Origin: Yeosuana aromativorans
GTDB lineage: Bacteria > Bacteroidota > Bacteroidia > Flavobacteriales > Flavobacteriaceae
Assembly (NCBI RefSeq): GCF_014646655.1
Contig: NZ_BMNR01000002.1
Span: 647,942 to 711,941, forward strand
DNA: 64,000 nucleotides
Reading direction: 5' to 3'
The notes beneath the pieces are model-generated. The model searched no databases. It was given only the letters and a program-made list of their open reading frames with translations, and had not been told where the DNA came from. Shown here piece after piece: positions 26,770 to 36,243 of the stretch (positions are counted from its first letter, which is position 1; each line of letters opens with the position of its first letter). The translations under genes were made by a program, and so were the position numbers.

Positions 26770-29499
26770 TTACATGGTTTTTTTAATAGCCGCTTGTGCT
26801 GACGCAATACGTGCTATTGGCACTCTATAAGGTGAACAACTCACATAGTTCATACCTGTATTGTAGCAGAATTCAACTGAACTTGGTTCGCCACCATGTT
26901 CGCCACAAATACCAACTTTTAAATTTGGTTTTGTGCTTCTGCCCTTTTCGGTTCCCATTTTAACCAATTGGCCTACGCCCTCTTGGTCAAGTACTTCAAA
27001 TGGATCTACTTTAAGAATACCTTTTTCTATATAGATTGGCAAAAATTTACCAGCATCATCTCTTGAATAACCAAAGGTCATTTGGGTTAAATCATTGGTT
27101 CCGAATGAGAAAAATTCCGCTTTCTCAGCAATTAAGTCTGCTGTTAATGCCGCTCTTGGTATTTCTATCATTGTTCCAACCAAATATTCAATGGTATCAC
27201 CGTACTCTTCAAAAACTTTTTCAGCAGTACTTCTAATGATACCTTCCTGCATTTCAAACTCTTGAATGGTTCCAATAAGTGGCACCATAATTTCTGGTTT
27301 GGCCACAATGCCTTTAGCCTTTAAATTTAAAGCTGCTTCAATTATGGCCCTTGCTTGCATTTCAGTGATTTCTGGATACGTATTTCCTAATCTACAGCCT
27401 CTATGTCCAAGCATTGGGTTAAATTCTTCCAATTCAGAAATTTTACTCTTAACAGCTTCCAAGGAAATATGCATGTCTTCAGCCAACTCTTTTTGTTGAA
27501 TTAATTGGTGAGGCACAAATTCATGCAATGGTGGATCTAACAATCTTACCGTAACAGGTAAGCCCTGCATAGCCTCAAAAATGCCTTCAAAGTCTTCACG
27601 TTGCATTGGTAATAATTGTTCCAAAGCATGTTTTCTACCTTTAACGGTGTCTGCTAAAATCATTTCACGCATGGCTTTAATACGATCTACTTCAAAGAAC
27701 ATATGCTCTGTTCTAGTAAGACCGATACCTTGAGCACCAAAAGTACGTGCTATTTTGGCATCTTTAGGCGTATCGGCATTGGTTCGTACTTGCATGGTAG
27801 CATATTTATCTGATAACTTCATGAGTTCAGCAAACTCTCCACTTAATTCTGGTTCGCTTGTGGCCACTTTACCTTCAATGATATTACCTGTAGAACCGTT
27901 TAATGAAATCCAATCACCTTCGTGATATTCTTTACCATCAACGGTTAAGGTTCTTGTTTTATAATTGATTTTCAAAGCACCGGCTCCAGATACACAACAT
28001 TTACCCATTCCTCTAGCTACTACAGCAGCATGTGATGTCATACCTCCACGAGCAGTTAAAATACCTCGGGCAACATTCATGCCTTCCAAATCTTCTGGAG
28101 AGGTTTCAATACGTGTTAGGATGGTGTATTTATATTTATCGGCTTCATCAGCAAAAAATACAATTTGTCCTGTTGCCGCACCAGGTGATGCTGGTAATCC
28201 TTGAGCAATCACATGGGCACGTTTTAATGCTTTTGGATCAAAAACCGGGTGCAATAACTCGTCCAATTTGTTTGGTTCAATTCTAAGAAGTGCTTGTTTT
28301 TCATCAATTAGACCTTGTTTTAGCATATCCATGGCTATTTTAACCATAGCTGCTCCAGTACGTTTCCCGTTTCTGGTTTGCAACATCCAAAGTTTTCCAT
28401 CTTGAATGGTAAACTCCATATCTTGCATGTCTTTATAATGGTCTTCCAGTTTTTGTTGGTAGTCATTCAACTCTTTATAAATACTTGGCATCAATTCTTC
28501 TAATGATGGGTAATTTTTTGCTCTGTCTTCTTCTTCTACTTTTGCTAATTCTGCCCAACGAAGTGATCCTAATTTTGTAATTTGTTGAGGCGTTCTGGTA
28601 CCTGCAACCACGTCTTCTCCTTGCGCATTGATTAAATATTCACCATTGAAAACATCTTCACCGGTTCCGGCATCTCTGGTAAAGCAAACACCTGTACCAG
28701 AATTATCGCCCATGTTTCCGTAAACCATAGCTTGAACGTTTACGGCTGTTCCCCAATCTGATGGATATCCGTGCATTTTTCTGTAGTAAATGGCCCTATC
28801 ACTGTTCCAACTATTAAATACCGCTATGACTGCACCCCAAAGTTGGTCCCAAGGGTTTGTTGGAAAATCATGACCTGTACGTTTTTTTACGGCTTCTTTA
28901 AAATCATAAACCAAATCCTTTAAATCCTGAATAGTAAATTCAGTATCCAATTGAATATTTCTTTTGTGCTTAAGCGCCTCCATGATTTCTTCAAACGGAT
29001 CAATATCATCTTTTGATTCTGGTTTCATTCCCAAAACCACATCACCGTACATTTGAATAAAACGACGGTAAGAATCCCATGCAAAACGTTCGTTATTGGT
29101 TCTTTTGGCCAGTCCTAAAACCACCTCATCATTCAAACCTAAATTCAAAACAGTATCCATCATACCTGGCATGGAAACACGTGCTCCTGATCGTACTGAT
29201 ACTAACAGCGGATTTTCAGCATCTCCAAACTTGGCATCCATAATGGTCTCAATATTGGCAACAGATTGTTCTACTTCTGGAAGGATCATATTTACTACAG
29301 CTTCTTGACCAAGAAGATTATATTCTGTACAGACTTCGGTTGTAATTGTGAAACCAGGCGGCACCGGTATACCAATTAAACTCATTTCAGCTAAGTTAGC
29401 TCCTTTGCCTCCTAAAAGGTTTTTCATCTTGCTATTTCCATCGGCCGTTTTATTGCCGAATTTATAGACTCTGGTTTTTACCGACTCTAAGGTTTCCAT
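26770..29499 (-). CDS. ppdK: Pyruvate, phosphate dikinase
   Basis: Interconverts pyruvate + ATP + phosphate and phosphoenolpyruvate + AMP + pyrophosphate; it can work in gluconeogenesis or, in reverse, give PPi-driven ATP yield at low energy. The 909-residue chain is of normal length. The ATP-grasp domain comes first (KMKNLLGGKGANLAEM, SVRSGARVSMPGMMDTVLNLG), then the phosphohistidine domain LTARGGMTSHAAVVARGMG with His490, then the PEP-binding barrel with GIGLTRTEHMFF, LGHRGCRLG, FSFGTNDLTQM and VGICGEHGGEPSS. The promoter has a perfect -7 element with an Fnr-like box 33 nt upstream, so I infer induction at low oxygen. Confidence 0.97.
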   Translation of the reverse strand: METLESVKTRVYKFGNKTADGNSKMKNLLGGKGANLAEMSLIGIPVPPGFTITTEVCTEYNLLGQEAVVNMILPEVEQSVANIETIMDAKFGDAENPLLVSVRSGARVSMPGMMDTVLNLGLNDEVVLGLAKRTNNERFAWDSYRRFIQMYGDVVLGMKPESKDDIDPFEEIMEALKHKRNIQLDTEFTIQDLKDLVYDFKEAVKKRTGHDFPTNPWDQLWGAVIAVFNSWNSDRAIYYRKMHGYPSDWGTAVNVQAMVYGNMGDNSGTGVCFTRDAGTGEDVFNGEYLINAQGEDVVAGTRTPQQITKLGSLRWAELAKVEEEDRAKNYPSLEELMPSIYKELNDYQQKLEDHYKDMQDMEFTIQDGKLWMLQTRNGKRTGAAMVKIAMDMLKQGLIDEKQALLRIEPNKLDELLHPVFDPKALKRAHVIAQGLPASPGAATGQIVFFADEADKYKYTILTRIETSPEDLEGMNVARGILTARGGMTSHAAVVARGMGKCCVSGAGALKINYKTRTLTVDGKEYHEGDWISLNGSTGNIIEGKVATSEPELSGEFAELMKLSDKYATMQVRTNADTPKDAKIARTFGAQGIGLTRTEHMFFEVDRIKAMREMILADTVKGRKHALEQLLPMQREDFEGIFEAMQGLPVTVRLLDPPLHEFVPHQLIQQKELAEDMHISLEAVKSKISELEEFNPMLGHRGCRLGNTYPEITEMQARAIIEAALNLKAKGIVAKPEIMVPLIGTIQEFEMQEGIIRSTAEKVFEEYGDTIEYLVGTMIEIPRAALTADLIAEKAEFFSFGTNDLTQMTFGYSRDDAGKFLPIYIEKGILKVDPFEVLDQEGVGQLVKMGTEKGRSTKPNLKVGICGEHGGEPSSVEFCYNTGMNYVSCSPYRVPIARIASAQAAIKKTM

Positions 29500-29540
29500 A
29501 TGATTCTGTTTTTTTTATGTTTTTTTATCTTTAATGTTGA

Positions 29541-29548
29541 CAAAATTA
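29541..29548 (-). promoter_or_regulatory. -7 element of the ppdK promoter
   Basis: Minus-strand TAATTTTG, a perfect TAnnTTTG match, 41 nt ahead of the ATG. The usual -33 region is overlapped by the Fnr-like box at 29571-29584. Confidence 0.65.
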
Positions 29549-29570
29549 GATAGTATAAAAGACCCATTCA

Positions 29571-29584
29571 ATGACATAAATCAT
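29571..29584 (-). promoter_or_regulatory. Fnr-like box upstream of ppdK
   Basis: Plus-strand ATGAC-ATAA-ATCAT (ATGAT-TTAT-GTCAT on the coding strand). Its centre (29577.5) is exactly 33 nt from the centre of the ppdK -7 element, the same geometry as at the ccoI, ccoS and hemN promoters. Confidence 0.6.
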
Positions 29585-29733
29585 ATAATTGAAGTTTTTT
29601 AAGTGTTACATAATGCACTCAATGCTTTAATAACAAAAGCCTTACTACTTGTACCGTGCTTTTTTTTGTCTTGCATTTGTAAATCATTTTTAATTTCCTA
29701 TTTTGCAAGACACTAAACTTTTTAAATTACACC

Positions 29734-31506
29734 ATGCCTGAGATTACCAGAATTTTTGATATTCCTCAATATCAACTTGAGACATACAATTTAAATGAAG
29801 CATTGAACACCAAGTATCATGGTGAATGGGTGTCTATTTCATCTCAAGAATATATCAATCAGGCAAATGCTATAAGTAGGGGCTTGCTTAGGCTAGGTGT
29901 TAAACAAAATGATAAGATTGCGGTTATTTCCAGCACAAACAGGACCGAATGGAGCGTTTTGGATATTGGTGCGCTACAAATTGGCGCTCAAAATGTCCCT
30001 ATTTATCCAACTATTGCCAAGGAAGATTATGAATATATTTTAAATCATTCCGAATCCATTTACTGTTTTGTGTCAGATACTGAGGTTTTAGAAAAACTTA
30101 ACGCTGTTAAATCAAGCACAAACTTAAAAGGAGTCTATACATTTGATGAGATTGCAGGAGAAAATAATTGGAAAGAAGTTATAGAACTCGGAACGGATGA
30201 CAGTAACCAAAATGATGTTGATACCAGAAAAAAAAGCGTAAAACCCCATGATTTAGCAACTATTATCTATACATCTGGAACTACCGGAAAACCTAAAGGT
30301 GTGATGCTGTCCCATAACAATTTAATTTCCAATGTACTGGATAGTGAAAAGCGAGTGCCTTTTGAATATGGACAATCCAAAGCTTTGAGTTTTTTACCGA
30401 TTTGCCATGTATTTGAACGCATGATACTCTATTTGTATCAGTATTGTGGTGTCTCCATTTATTTTGCTGAATCCATTGACAAAATGAGTGACAACCTAAA
30501 AGAGGTCAAACCCAATGTCATGACAGCCGTACCTAGACTCTATGAAAAAGTTTATGATAAAATTGTAGAAAAAGGTGCTGAATTAAAAGGCATAAAACGT
30601 GCTTTGTTTTTCTGGGCAATTGATTTAGGTTTAAAATATGAGCCTTACGGAAAAAATGGCTTTTGGTATGAACTGCAATTAAAGCTGGCCAGAAAATTAA
30701 TCTTTAGCAAATGGAAAGAAGGTCTTGGCGGTAATTTAGACTTGATGGTTTCAGGAAGCGCCGCCCTGCAACCCAGATTAACACGCACCTTTGCTGCCGC
30801 AGGTATGCCTATTATGGAAGGCTATGGCTTAACAGAAACCTCTCCCGTCATATCAGTTAATGATATGAGAGATGGTGGTTTTAGAATTGGAACGGTTGGA
30901 CGTGTTATTGATAACGTAGATGTAAAAATAGCTACTGATGGTGAAATATTGGTCAAAGGTCCAAACATTATGTTAGGGTATTACAAAGATCCTGAAAAAA
31001 CGGCTGAAGTAATGACAGATGGTTATTTCCATACAGGTGATATTGGCGAAATTAGCGCCGATGGTTTCCTTAAAATAACTGATAGAAAAAAGGAAATGTT
31101 CAAAACCTCTGGTGGCAAATATGTGGCACCTGCGCTTATTGAAAACGAATTAAAACAATCGCATTTTATTGAACAGGTCATGGTGATAGGCGAAGGTGAA
31201 AAAATGCCAGCAGCCCTGATACAACCAGACTTTCAATTTATTAAACACTGGATAGAAAGAAAACATAAGGACATCAAGCCTGATAACGTTTCTATAGTAA
31301 ATTCTCAAATACTTAAAGACCGCATTCAAATAGAAGTGGACAAAGCCAATAAAAAATTTGGACACTGGGAACAAGTTAAAAAGTTTGAACTAACTCCTGA
31401 AATATGGTCTGTTGAATCTGGACTCCTTACTCCTACCATGAAATTGAAACGTAAAGAAATAAAGGCACACTACAAAGATCTTATTGAGAAAATATACCGT
31501 CCTTAA
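29734..31506 (+). CDS. Long-chain acyl-CoA synthetase (AMP-forming)
   Basis: A 590-residue adenylate-forming enzyme that activates fatty acids with ATP and CoA. The ATP/AMP signature IIYTSGTTGKPKG lies at 177-189, followed by FLPICHVFERM, the acyl-site motif EGYGLTETSPVIS and FHTGDIGEISADGFLKITDRKKEMFKTSGGKYVAP. The length and the FLPxxHxFER block match the long-chain FadD15/ACSL-like group, not short-chain synthetases. It lies about 2.4 kb ahead of a beta-oxidation operon on the same strand but is separated by two intergenic gaps and its own leader, so it is functionally related but not in that operon. Divergent from ppdK. Confidence 0.93.
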   Translation: MPEITRIFDIPQYQLETYNLNEALNTKYHGEWVSISSQEYINQANAISRGLLRLGVKQNDKIAVISSTNRTEWSVLDIGALQIGAQNVPIYPTIAKEDYEYILNHSESIYCFVSDTEVLEKLNAVKSSTNLKGVYTFDEIAGENNWKEVIELGTDDSNQNDVDTRKKSVKPHDLATIIYTSGTTGKPKGVMLSHNNLISNVLDSEKRVPFEYGQSKALSFLPICHVFERMILYLYQYCGVSIYFAESIDKMSDNLKEVKPNVMTAVPRLYEKVYDKIVEKGAELKGIKRALFFWAIDLGLKYEPYGKNGFWYELQLKLARKLIFSKWKEGLGGNLDLMVSGSAALQPRLTRTFAAAGMPIMEGYGLTETSPVISVNDMRDGGFRIGTVGRVIDNVDVKIATDGEILVKGPNIMLGYYKDPEKTAEVMTDGYFHTGDIGEISADGFLKITDRKKEMFKTSGGKYVAPALIENELKQSHFIEQVMVIGEGEKMPAALIQPDFQFIKHWIERKHKDIKPDNVSIVNSQILKDRIQIEVDKANKKFGHWEQVKKFELTPEIWSVESGLLTPTMKLKRKEIKAHYKDLIEKIYRP

Positions 31507-31650
31507 GGAGTTTTATCTTATTTTGATATTAACAACTATTTAAAATTATAGGTTTAATTTAATAGTATTGATAAATATTTTATTAAAATTTTATGTTTTT
31601 ATCATTATTTTAATATATTTAACATTACTAACTAATTAATTTCTATACAG

Positions 31651-32043
31651 ATGAAAACAAAAAATTTCCTTGGTTCCGGTATTGCCGGTGGTATTGCAAA
31701 TTTCTTATTGGGATGGCTTTTTTATGGAATCCTGTTTAAAGACTCATTCCCTCAGCCAGCTGAAAGCCCAAATACAATGCTTTTAATAGCGCTAGGTTCT
31801 TTGACTTTTGGTTTATTTATTGCCTACATTTTTACCAAATGGGCACAGATTTCAACCATAAGCTCTGGAGCTAAAGCAGGTGCTGTTATAGGTTTTTTCA
31901 TATCCTTGTCAATGAATCTATTCAATTTGGCAATGAACAGCGATGCGACTATACAGATGCTACTTACAGACTTAGGAATCTCAATTGTAATGACTGGTAT
32001 AACAGGTGCTGTTATAGCTTATGTTAACGGAAAAATGGGCTAA
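31651..32043 (+). CDS. Small four-helix membrane protein (DUF1761-like), unknown function
   Basis: A 130-residue hydrophobic protein with four predicted transmembrane segments at about 7-29 (GSGIAGGIANFLLGWLFYG), 43-62, 74-95 and 104-126. The first helix is glycine-rich (GSGIAGGIAN), and the layout resembles the DUF1761 family, but I cannot be sure of the match. No catalytic or binding motif is visible. It has a separate leader and a downstream terminator, so it is a single-gene unit between the acyl-CoA synthetase and the marR gene. Confidence 0.7.
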   Translation: MKTKNFLGSGIAGGIANFLLGWLFYGILFKDSFPQPAESPNTMLLIALGSLTFGLFIAYIFTKWAQISTISSGAKAGAVIGFFISLSMNLFNLAMNSDATIQMLLTDLGISIVMTGITGAVIAYVNGKMG

Positions 32044-32064
32044 TACATTATATAATATCATTTT

Positions 32065-32090
32065 AAAAACGCCTTTATGGGCGTTTTTTT
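32065..32090 (+). terminator. Terminator after the small membrane protein gene
   Basis: AAAAACGCC pairs with GGCGTTTTT over a 6-nt loop, ending in seven T. Confidence 0.88.
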
Positions 32091-32124
32091 ATACACTAAA
32101 TTCTTTGGCAAAACCTTTGTTAAA

Positions 32125-32144
32125 TTATTATGCGTGCATAATAA
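32125..32144 (+). promoter_or_regulatory. Perfect palindrome, probable operator of the MarR-type regulator
   Basis: TTATTATGC and GCATAATAA are exact inverted repeats separated by GT. The 20-bp site ends 7 nt ahead of the -7 element at 32152-32159, so a bound repressor would cover the -33 region. Confidence 0.7.
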
Positions 32145-32151
32145 ATTTTTG

Positions 32152-32159
32152 TATATTTG
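32152..32159 (+). promoter_or_regulatory. -7 element for the marR/beta-oxidation operon
   Basis: TATATTTG is a perfect TAnnTTTG match, 18 nt ahead of the ATG at 32178. It contains the alternative TTG codon at 32157, which is therefore unlikely to be the start. Confidence 0.65.
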
Positions 32160-32177
32160 GATTTGAAAAAATCAACC

Positions 32178-32618
32178 ATGAAAGACAAAACCATTGATTA
32201 TGTTCTGAGAACCACTTGGTTAGCAGTCTCAAAAATGTATAATGAGGAAGCACAGAAATTTGAAAGTACCATGGCTACAGGGTTAGCCTTATTAAACATT
32301 GATCAAGAAAAAGGAACACCATCAACCGCTTTAGGCCCTAAAATGGGCATGGAAGCCACCAGTTTATCGCGTATCCTAAAAACCATGGAAAAGCGAGGAT
32401 TGATTGAAAGGCGTGCCAATCCAGAAGACGGCAGAAGCGTTCTGATTCATCTAACAGAATTTGGCAGAGAAAAAAGAGCATACTCAAAGGAAAAAGTGCT
32501 CACGTTTAATGAAGCCATCAGAAACAATATTTCTGAAGAAAAATTGAACCATTTTTATGAGGTAGCTGAATTAATCAATGATATGATCACCAATAAGAAA
32601 ATTTATAATCAAACCTAA
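32178..32618 (+). CDS. MarR-family transcriptional regulator
   Basis: A 146-residue winged-helix regulator starting MKDKTIDYVLRTTW. The DNA-binding part shows TALGPKMGMEATSLSRILKTMEKRGLIERRANPEDGRSVLIHLTEFGREKR, the MarR recognition helix and wing with the usual D-x-R (DGRS). Flanking helices would form the dimer interface. It is the first gene of an operon with three beta-oxidation enzymes (next gene 20 bases on), and a perfect 20-bp palindrome lies in its promoter. I infer an autoregulated repressor released by a fatty acid or acyl-CoA. Confidence 0.92.
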   Translation: MKDKTIDYVLRTTWLAVSKMYNEEAQKFESTMATGLALLNIDQEKGTPSTALGPKMGMEATSLSRILKTMEKRGLIERRANPEDGRSVLIHLTEFGREKRAYSKEKVLTFNEAIRNNISEEKLNHFYEVAELINDMITNKKIYNQT

Positions 32619-32638
32619 TAAGTAGATTACTATATATA

Positions 32639-35032
32639 ATGAGCAAACGCAGAATTAAAAAAATAGCCGTTATTGGTTCTGGAATTATGGGAAGTGGCAT
32701 AGCTTGTCATTTCGCTAATATAGGTGTAGATGTCCTATTATTGGATATTGTACCCAGAGAATTAAATGACGCTGAAAAAGCAAAAGGATTAACTTTAGAA
32801 GATAAAGTAGTCAGAAATCGAATTGTAAATGATGACTTGGCCAAAGCTTTAAAATCAAAGCCCTCTCCTATTTATCATCAAAAGTTTGCTGATAGAATTA
32901 CCACGGGCAACTTAGAAGATGATATTGCTAAAGTAAAGGATGTCGATTGGATCATGGAAGTGGTTGTAGAACGCTTGGATATTAAAAAGCAGGTGTTTGA
33001 AAAACTTGAAAAACACAGAGCTCCCGGCACTTTAATAACATCTAACACCTCAGGAATCCCTATTCATTTTATGAGTGAAGGACACAGTGAGGATTTTCAA
33101 AAGCATTTTTGTGGAACCCATTTTTTTAATCCAGCACGATACTTAAAATTATTTGAAATCATTCCTGGCCCAAAAACAGACAAATCTGTAATTGAGTTCC
33201 TAAAAGGTTATGGCGAACAATTCCTAGGTAAAACATCGGTTATCGCTAAAGACACGCCTGCCTTTATAGGAAACCGAATTGGCATCTTTGGCATTCAAAG
33301 TTTATTTCATCAAGTCAAAGAATTGGATCTAACAGTTGAAGAAGTTGATAAATTAACTGGCCCTGTTATTGGTCGCCCAAAATCAGCTACGTTCAGAACC
33401 GTTGATGTTGTAGGATTGGATACTTTAGTTCATGTGGCCAACGGTATTTATGAGAATTGCCCAAATGATGAAGCCCATGAACTTTTTAAACTACCGGATT
33501 TCATCAATACCATGATGGAAAACAAATGGTTGGGCAGTAAAACCGGCCAAGGTTTCTATAAAAAAGAGGGCAAAGACATTAAAACGCTTGATTTAAATAC
33601 CTTAGAATATAGAGATAAAAAATCAGCCAAATTTGCAACTTTAGAACTCACCAAAACGGTTGATAAAGTGATTGACCGTTTTAAAATACTGGTCTCTGGG
33701 AAAGATAAAGCTGGCGATTTCTACCGAAAGAATTTTGCAGCCATGTTTGAATATGTATCCAATAGGATTCCTGAAATTTCTGATGAGCTCTATAAAATAG
33801 ATGATGCCATGAAAGCTGGATTTGGTTGGGAGCACGGACCATTCCAAATTTGGGATGCCATTGGCGTCGAAAAAGGTATCGAACTCATGAAAGCCGAGGG
33901 CAAACAACCAGCCGCTTGGGTCCATGAGATGATTGCATCAGGAAACACCTCATTTTATACTGTTAAAGATGGTGCTACCTATTATTACGACATTCCAAAT
34001 AAATCACAAGAAAAAGTACCTGGACAAGACGCCTTCATTATTTTAGATAACATTAGAAAATCCAAAGAAGTCTTTAAAAATTCCGGCGTAGTCATAGAAG
34101 ATTTAGGTGATGGTATTCTAAACTGTGAATTCCAATCAAAAATGAATACCATTGGAGGTGATGTGCTATCAGGACTCAATAAAGCCATTGATTTAGCCGA
34201 AAAAGACTTTGCGGGATTGGTTATAGGCAATCAAGCTGCCAACTTCTCTGTAGGTGCCAATATAGGCATGATTTTTATGATGGCCGTAGAACAAGAATAT
34301 GACGAACTCAACATGGCCATTAAACATTTCCAGGATACCATGATGCGCATGCGATATTCATCCATACCGACTATTGCAGCACCTCACGGAATGGCTCTTG
34401 GTGGCGGTTGCGAATTATCCATGCACGCCGATAAAGTAGTGGCAGCTGCAGAAACCTACATAGGTTTGGTAGAGTTTGGTGTTGGTGTGATTCCTGGTGG
34501 TGGCGGTTCAAAGGAAATAGCATTGAGAGCCTCTGATACCTTTAGAAAAAATGATGTGGAGCTCAATGTATTGCAAGAGTATTTCTTAACAATAGGAATG
34601 GCAAAAGTTTCTACGTCTGCCTATGAAGCCTTTGATTTGGGCATTTTACAAAAAGGCAAAGATATTGTTGTTGTCAATAAAGATAGACAAATAGCCACCG
34701 CTAAAGCCTATGCCAAATTAATGGCCGAACAAGGTTACACAAAGCCTGTAAAACGCAAGGACGTCAAAGTACTTGGAAAACAAGCATTGGGTATGTTTTT
34801 AGTGGGAACGGATTCTATGGAAGCAAGTCATTATATTTCAGAACATGATCATAAGATTGCTAACAAACTGGCTTATGTAATGGCCGGTGGCGATTTGTCC
34901 GAGCCCACTTTGGTCACCGAACAGTATTTGTTGGATCTAGAACGTGAAGCTTTCTTAAGTTTATGTACAGAACGCAAAACCTTAGAACGCATTCAACATA
35001 TGTTGAAGACAGGAAAACCTTTAAGAAATTAA
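32639..35032 (+). CDS. Bifunctional 3-hydroxyacyl-CoA dehydrogenase / enoyl-CoA hydratase
   Basis: A 797-residue enzyme for the hydration and second oxidation steps of beta-oxidation. The dehydrogenase comes first: Rossmann motif VIGSGIMGSGIACHFANIG (10-28), STSGIPI-like SNTSGIPI and GTHFFNPARYLKLFEII. The crotonase domain is at the C-terminus (about 485-690) with VGANIGMIF and MALGGGCELSMHADKVVAAAETYIGLVE. This order is the reverse of E. coli FadB, where the hydratase is N-terminal. The thiolase gene starts 4 bases after its stop, so subunits may form a trifunctional complex; that is inference. Confidence 0.94.
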   Translation: MSKRRIKKIAVIGSGIMGSGIACHFANIGVDVLLLDIVPRELNDAEKAKGLTLEDKVVRNRIVNDDLAKALKSKPSPIYHQKFADRITTGNLEDDIAKVKDVDWIMEVVVERLDIKKQVFEKLEKHRAPGTLITSNTSGIPIHFMSEGHSEDFQKHFCGTHFFNPARYLKLFEIIPGPKTDKSVIEFLKGYGEQFLGKTSVIAKDTPAFIGNRIGIFGIQSLFHQVKELDLTVEEVDKLTGPVIGRPKSATFRTVDVVGLDTLVHVANGIYENCPNDEAHELFKLPDFINTMMENKWLGSKTGQGFYKKEGKDIKTLDLNTLEYRDKKSAKFATLELTKTVDKVIDRFKILVSGKDKAGDFYRKNFAAMFEYVSNRIPEISDELYKIDDAMKAGFGWEHGPFQIWDAIGVEKGIELMKAEGKQPAAWVHEMIASGNTSFYTVKDGATYYYDIPNKSQEKVPGQDAFIILDNIRKSKEVFKNSGVVIEDLGDGILNCEFQSKMNTIGGDVLSGLNKAIDLAEKDFAGLVIGNQAANFSVGANIGMIFMMAVEQEYDELNMAIKHFQDTMMRMRYSSIPTIAAPHGMALGGGCELSMHADKVVAAAETYIGLVEFGVGVIPGGGGSKEIALRASDTFRKNDVELNVLQEYFLTIGMAKVSTSAYEAFDLGILQKGKDIVVVNKDRQIATAKAYAKLMAEQGYTKPVKRKDVKVLGKQALGMFLVGTDSMEASHYISEHDHKIANKLAYVMAGGDLSEPTLVTEQYLLDLEREAFLSLCTERKTLERIQHMLKTGKPLRN

Positions 35033-35036
35033 AAAC

Positions 35037-36227
35037 ATGAAACAAGCATATATAGTAAAAGCATACAGAACAGCCGTTGGCAAAGCCCCAAAAGGCACCT
35101 TCCGCTTTAAAAGGGCTGATGAATTGGGCGCAGAGACCATTCAATATATGATGAAAGAATTACCGAATTTGGATGTAAAACGAATTGATGACGTTATTGT
35201 TGGTAACGCCATGCCAGAAGGCTCCCAAGGCCTTAACATGGCCCGGTTTATTTCATTAATTGGACTAAACAGTGTGGATGTTCCTGGCGTTACGGTTAAC
35301 CGTTTTTGTTCTTCAGGTATTGAGACCATTGCCATAGCAGCTGCCAAAATACAGACAGGAATGGCCGATTGCATTATCGCAGGTGGCGCTGAAAGCATGA
35401 GTTCCGTACCCATGACCGGTTTCAAACCAGAGTTAAATTACAACACAGTGAAATCCGGTCATGAAGATTATTATTGGGGTATGGGAAATACAGCCGAAGC
35501 AGTGGCCAATCAATTCAACGTCTCACGTGAAGACCAAGATGAGTTTGCTTATAATTCTCATATGAAAGCATTGAAAGCGCAAGCAGAAAACCGTTTTCAA
35601 GATCAAATTGTACCTATCAAGGTTGAGCAAACGTATGTTGACGAAAACGGTAAAAAAGCTACTAAAACATATACTGTCACCAAAGATGAAGGACCTCGTG
35701 CCGGAACAAGCATTGAAGCCTTATCCAAATTACGCCCTGTATTTGCAGCTAACGGAAGTGTAACTGCGGGCAATTCGTCACAAATGAGTGATGGCGCAGC
35801 CTTTGTAATGGTCATGAGCGAGGATATGGTGAAAGAATTAAATTTAGAACCTATAGCCCGATTGGTCAATTATGCGGCGGCTGGAGTTGAACCCAGAATC
35901 ATGGGAATTGGCCCCGTAAAGGCCATTCCTAAAGCTTTAAAACTTGCAGGTTTAAAACAAGATGATCTGTCATTAATTGAACTGAATGAAGCATTTGCTT
36001 CGCAATCATTGGCCGTTATAAGAGAATTAAAGCTAAACCCAAATATTGTCAATGTAAACGGTGGCGCCATAGCACTTGGCCATCCTCTTGGCTGTACAGG
36101 GGCCAAATTATCCGTACAGCTATTTGACGAAATGCGCAAACAAAACATGAAAAACAAATACGGAGCGGTCACCATGTGCGTTGGAACCGGACAAGGGGCT
36201 TGTGGCATATTTGAATTTTTAAATTAA
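35037..36227 (+). CDS. Acetyl-CoA acyltransferase (thiolase)
   Basis: A 396-residue thiolase for the final cleavage step of beta-oxidation. All catalytic residues are visible: nucleophile Cys91 in NRFCSSGIETIA, His349 in GGAIALGHPLGCTGA and Cys381 in CVGTGQGACGIFE. The NEAF motif (ELNEAFASQ) is present. The segment FRFKRADELGAETIQYMM and the FadA/FadI-like length favour a degradative rather than a biosynthetic thiolase. It is tightly coupled to the preceding bifunctional enzyme gene and to the acyl-CoA dehydrogenase gene 16 bases later. Confidence 0.95.
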   Translation: MKQAYIVKAYRTAVGKAPKGTFRFKRADELGAETIQYMMKELPNLDVKRIDDVIVGNAMPEGSQGLNMARFISLIGLNSVDVPGVTVNRFCSSGIETIAIAAAKIQTGMADCIIAGGAESMSSVPMTGFKPELNYNTVKSGHEDYYWGMGNTAEAVANQFNVSREDQDEFAYNSHMKALKAQAENRFQDQIVPIKVEQTYVDENGKKATKTYTVTKDEGPRAGTSIEALSKLRPVFAANGSVTAGNSSQMSDGAAFVMVMSEDMVKELNLEPIARLVNYAAAGVEPRIMGIGPVKAIPKALKLAGLKQDDLSLIELNEAFASQSLAVIRELKLNPNIVNVNGGAIALGHPLGCTGAKLSVQLFDEMRKQNMKNKYGAVTMCVGTGQGACGIFEFLN

Positions 36228-36243
36228 AATATAAAATTAAAAA

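Noticed and set aside
29569-29571. TTG (minus strand) as a normal -33 element for ppdK
   Set aside because: It overlaps the edge of the Fnr-like palindrome; the promoter is better explained as activator-dependent, though a basal -33 role cannot be excluded.
32157-32177. TTG start for the MarR regulator giving seven more residues
   Set aside because: The TTG lies inside a perfect -7 element, so it would be at or before the transcription start; the ATG at 32178 fits better.
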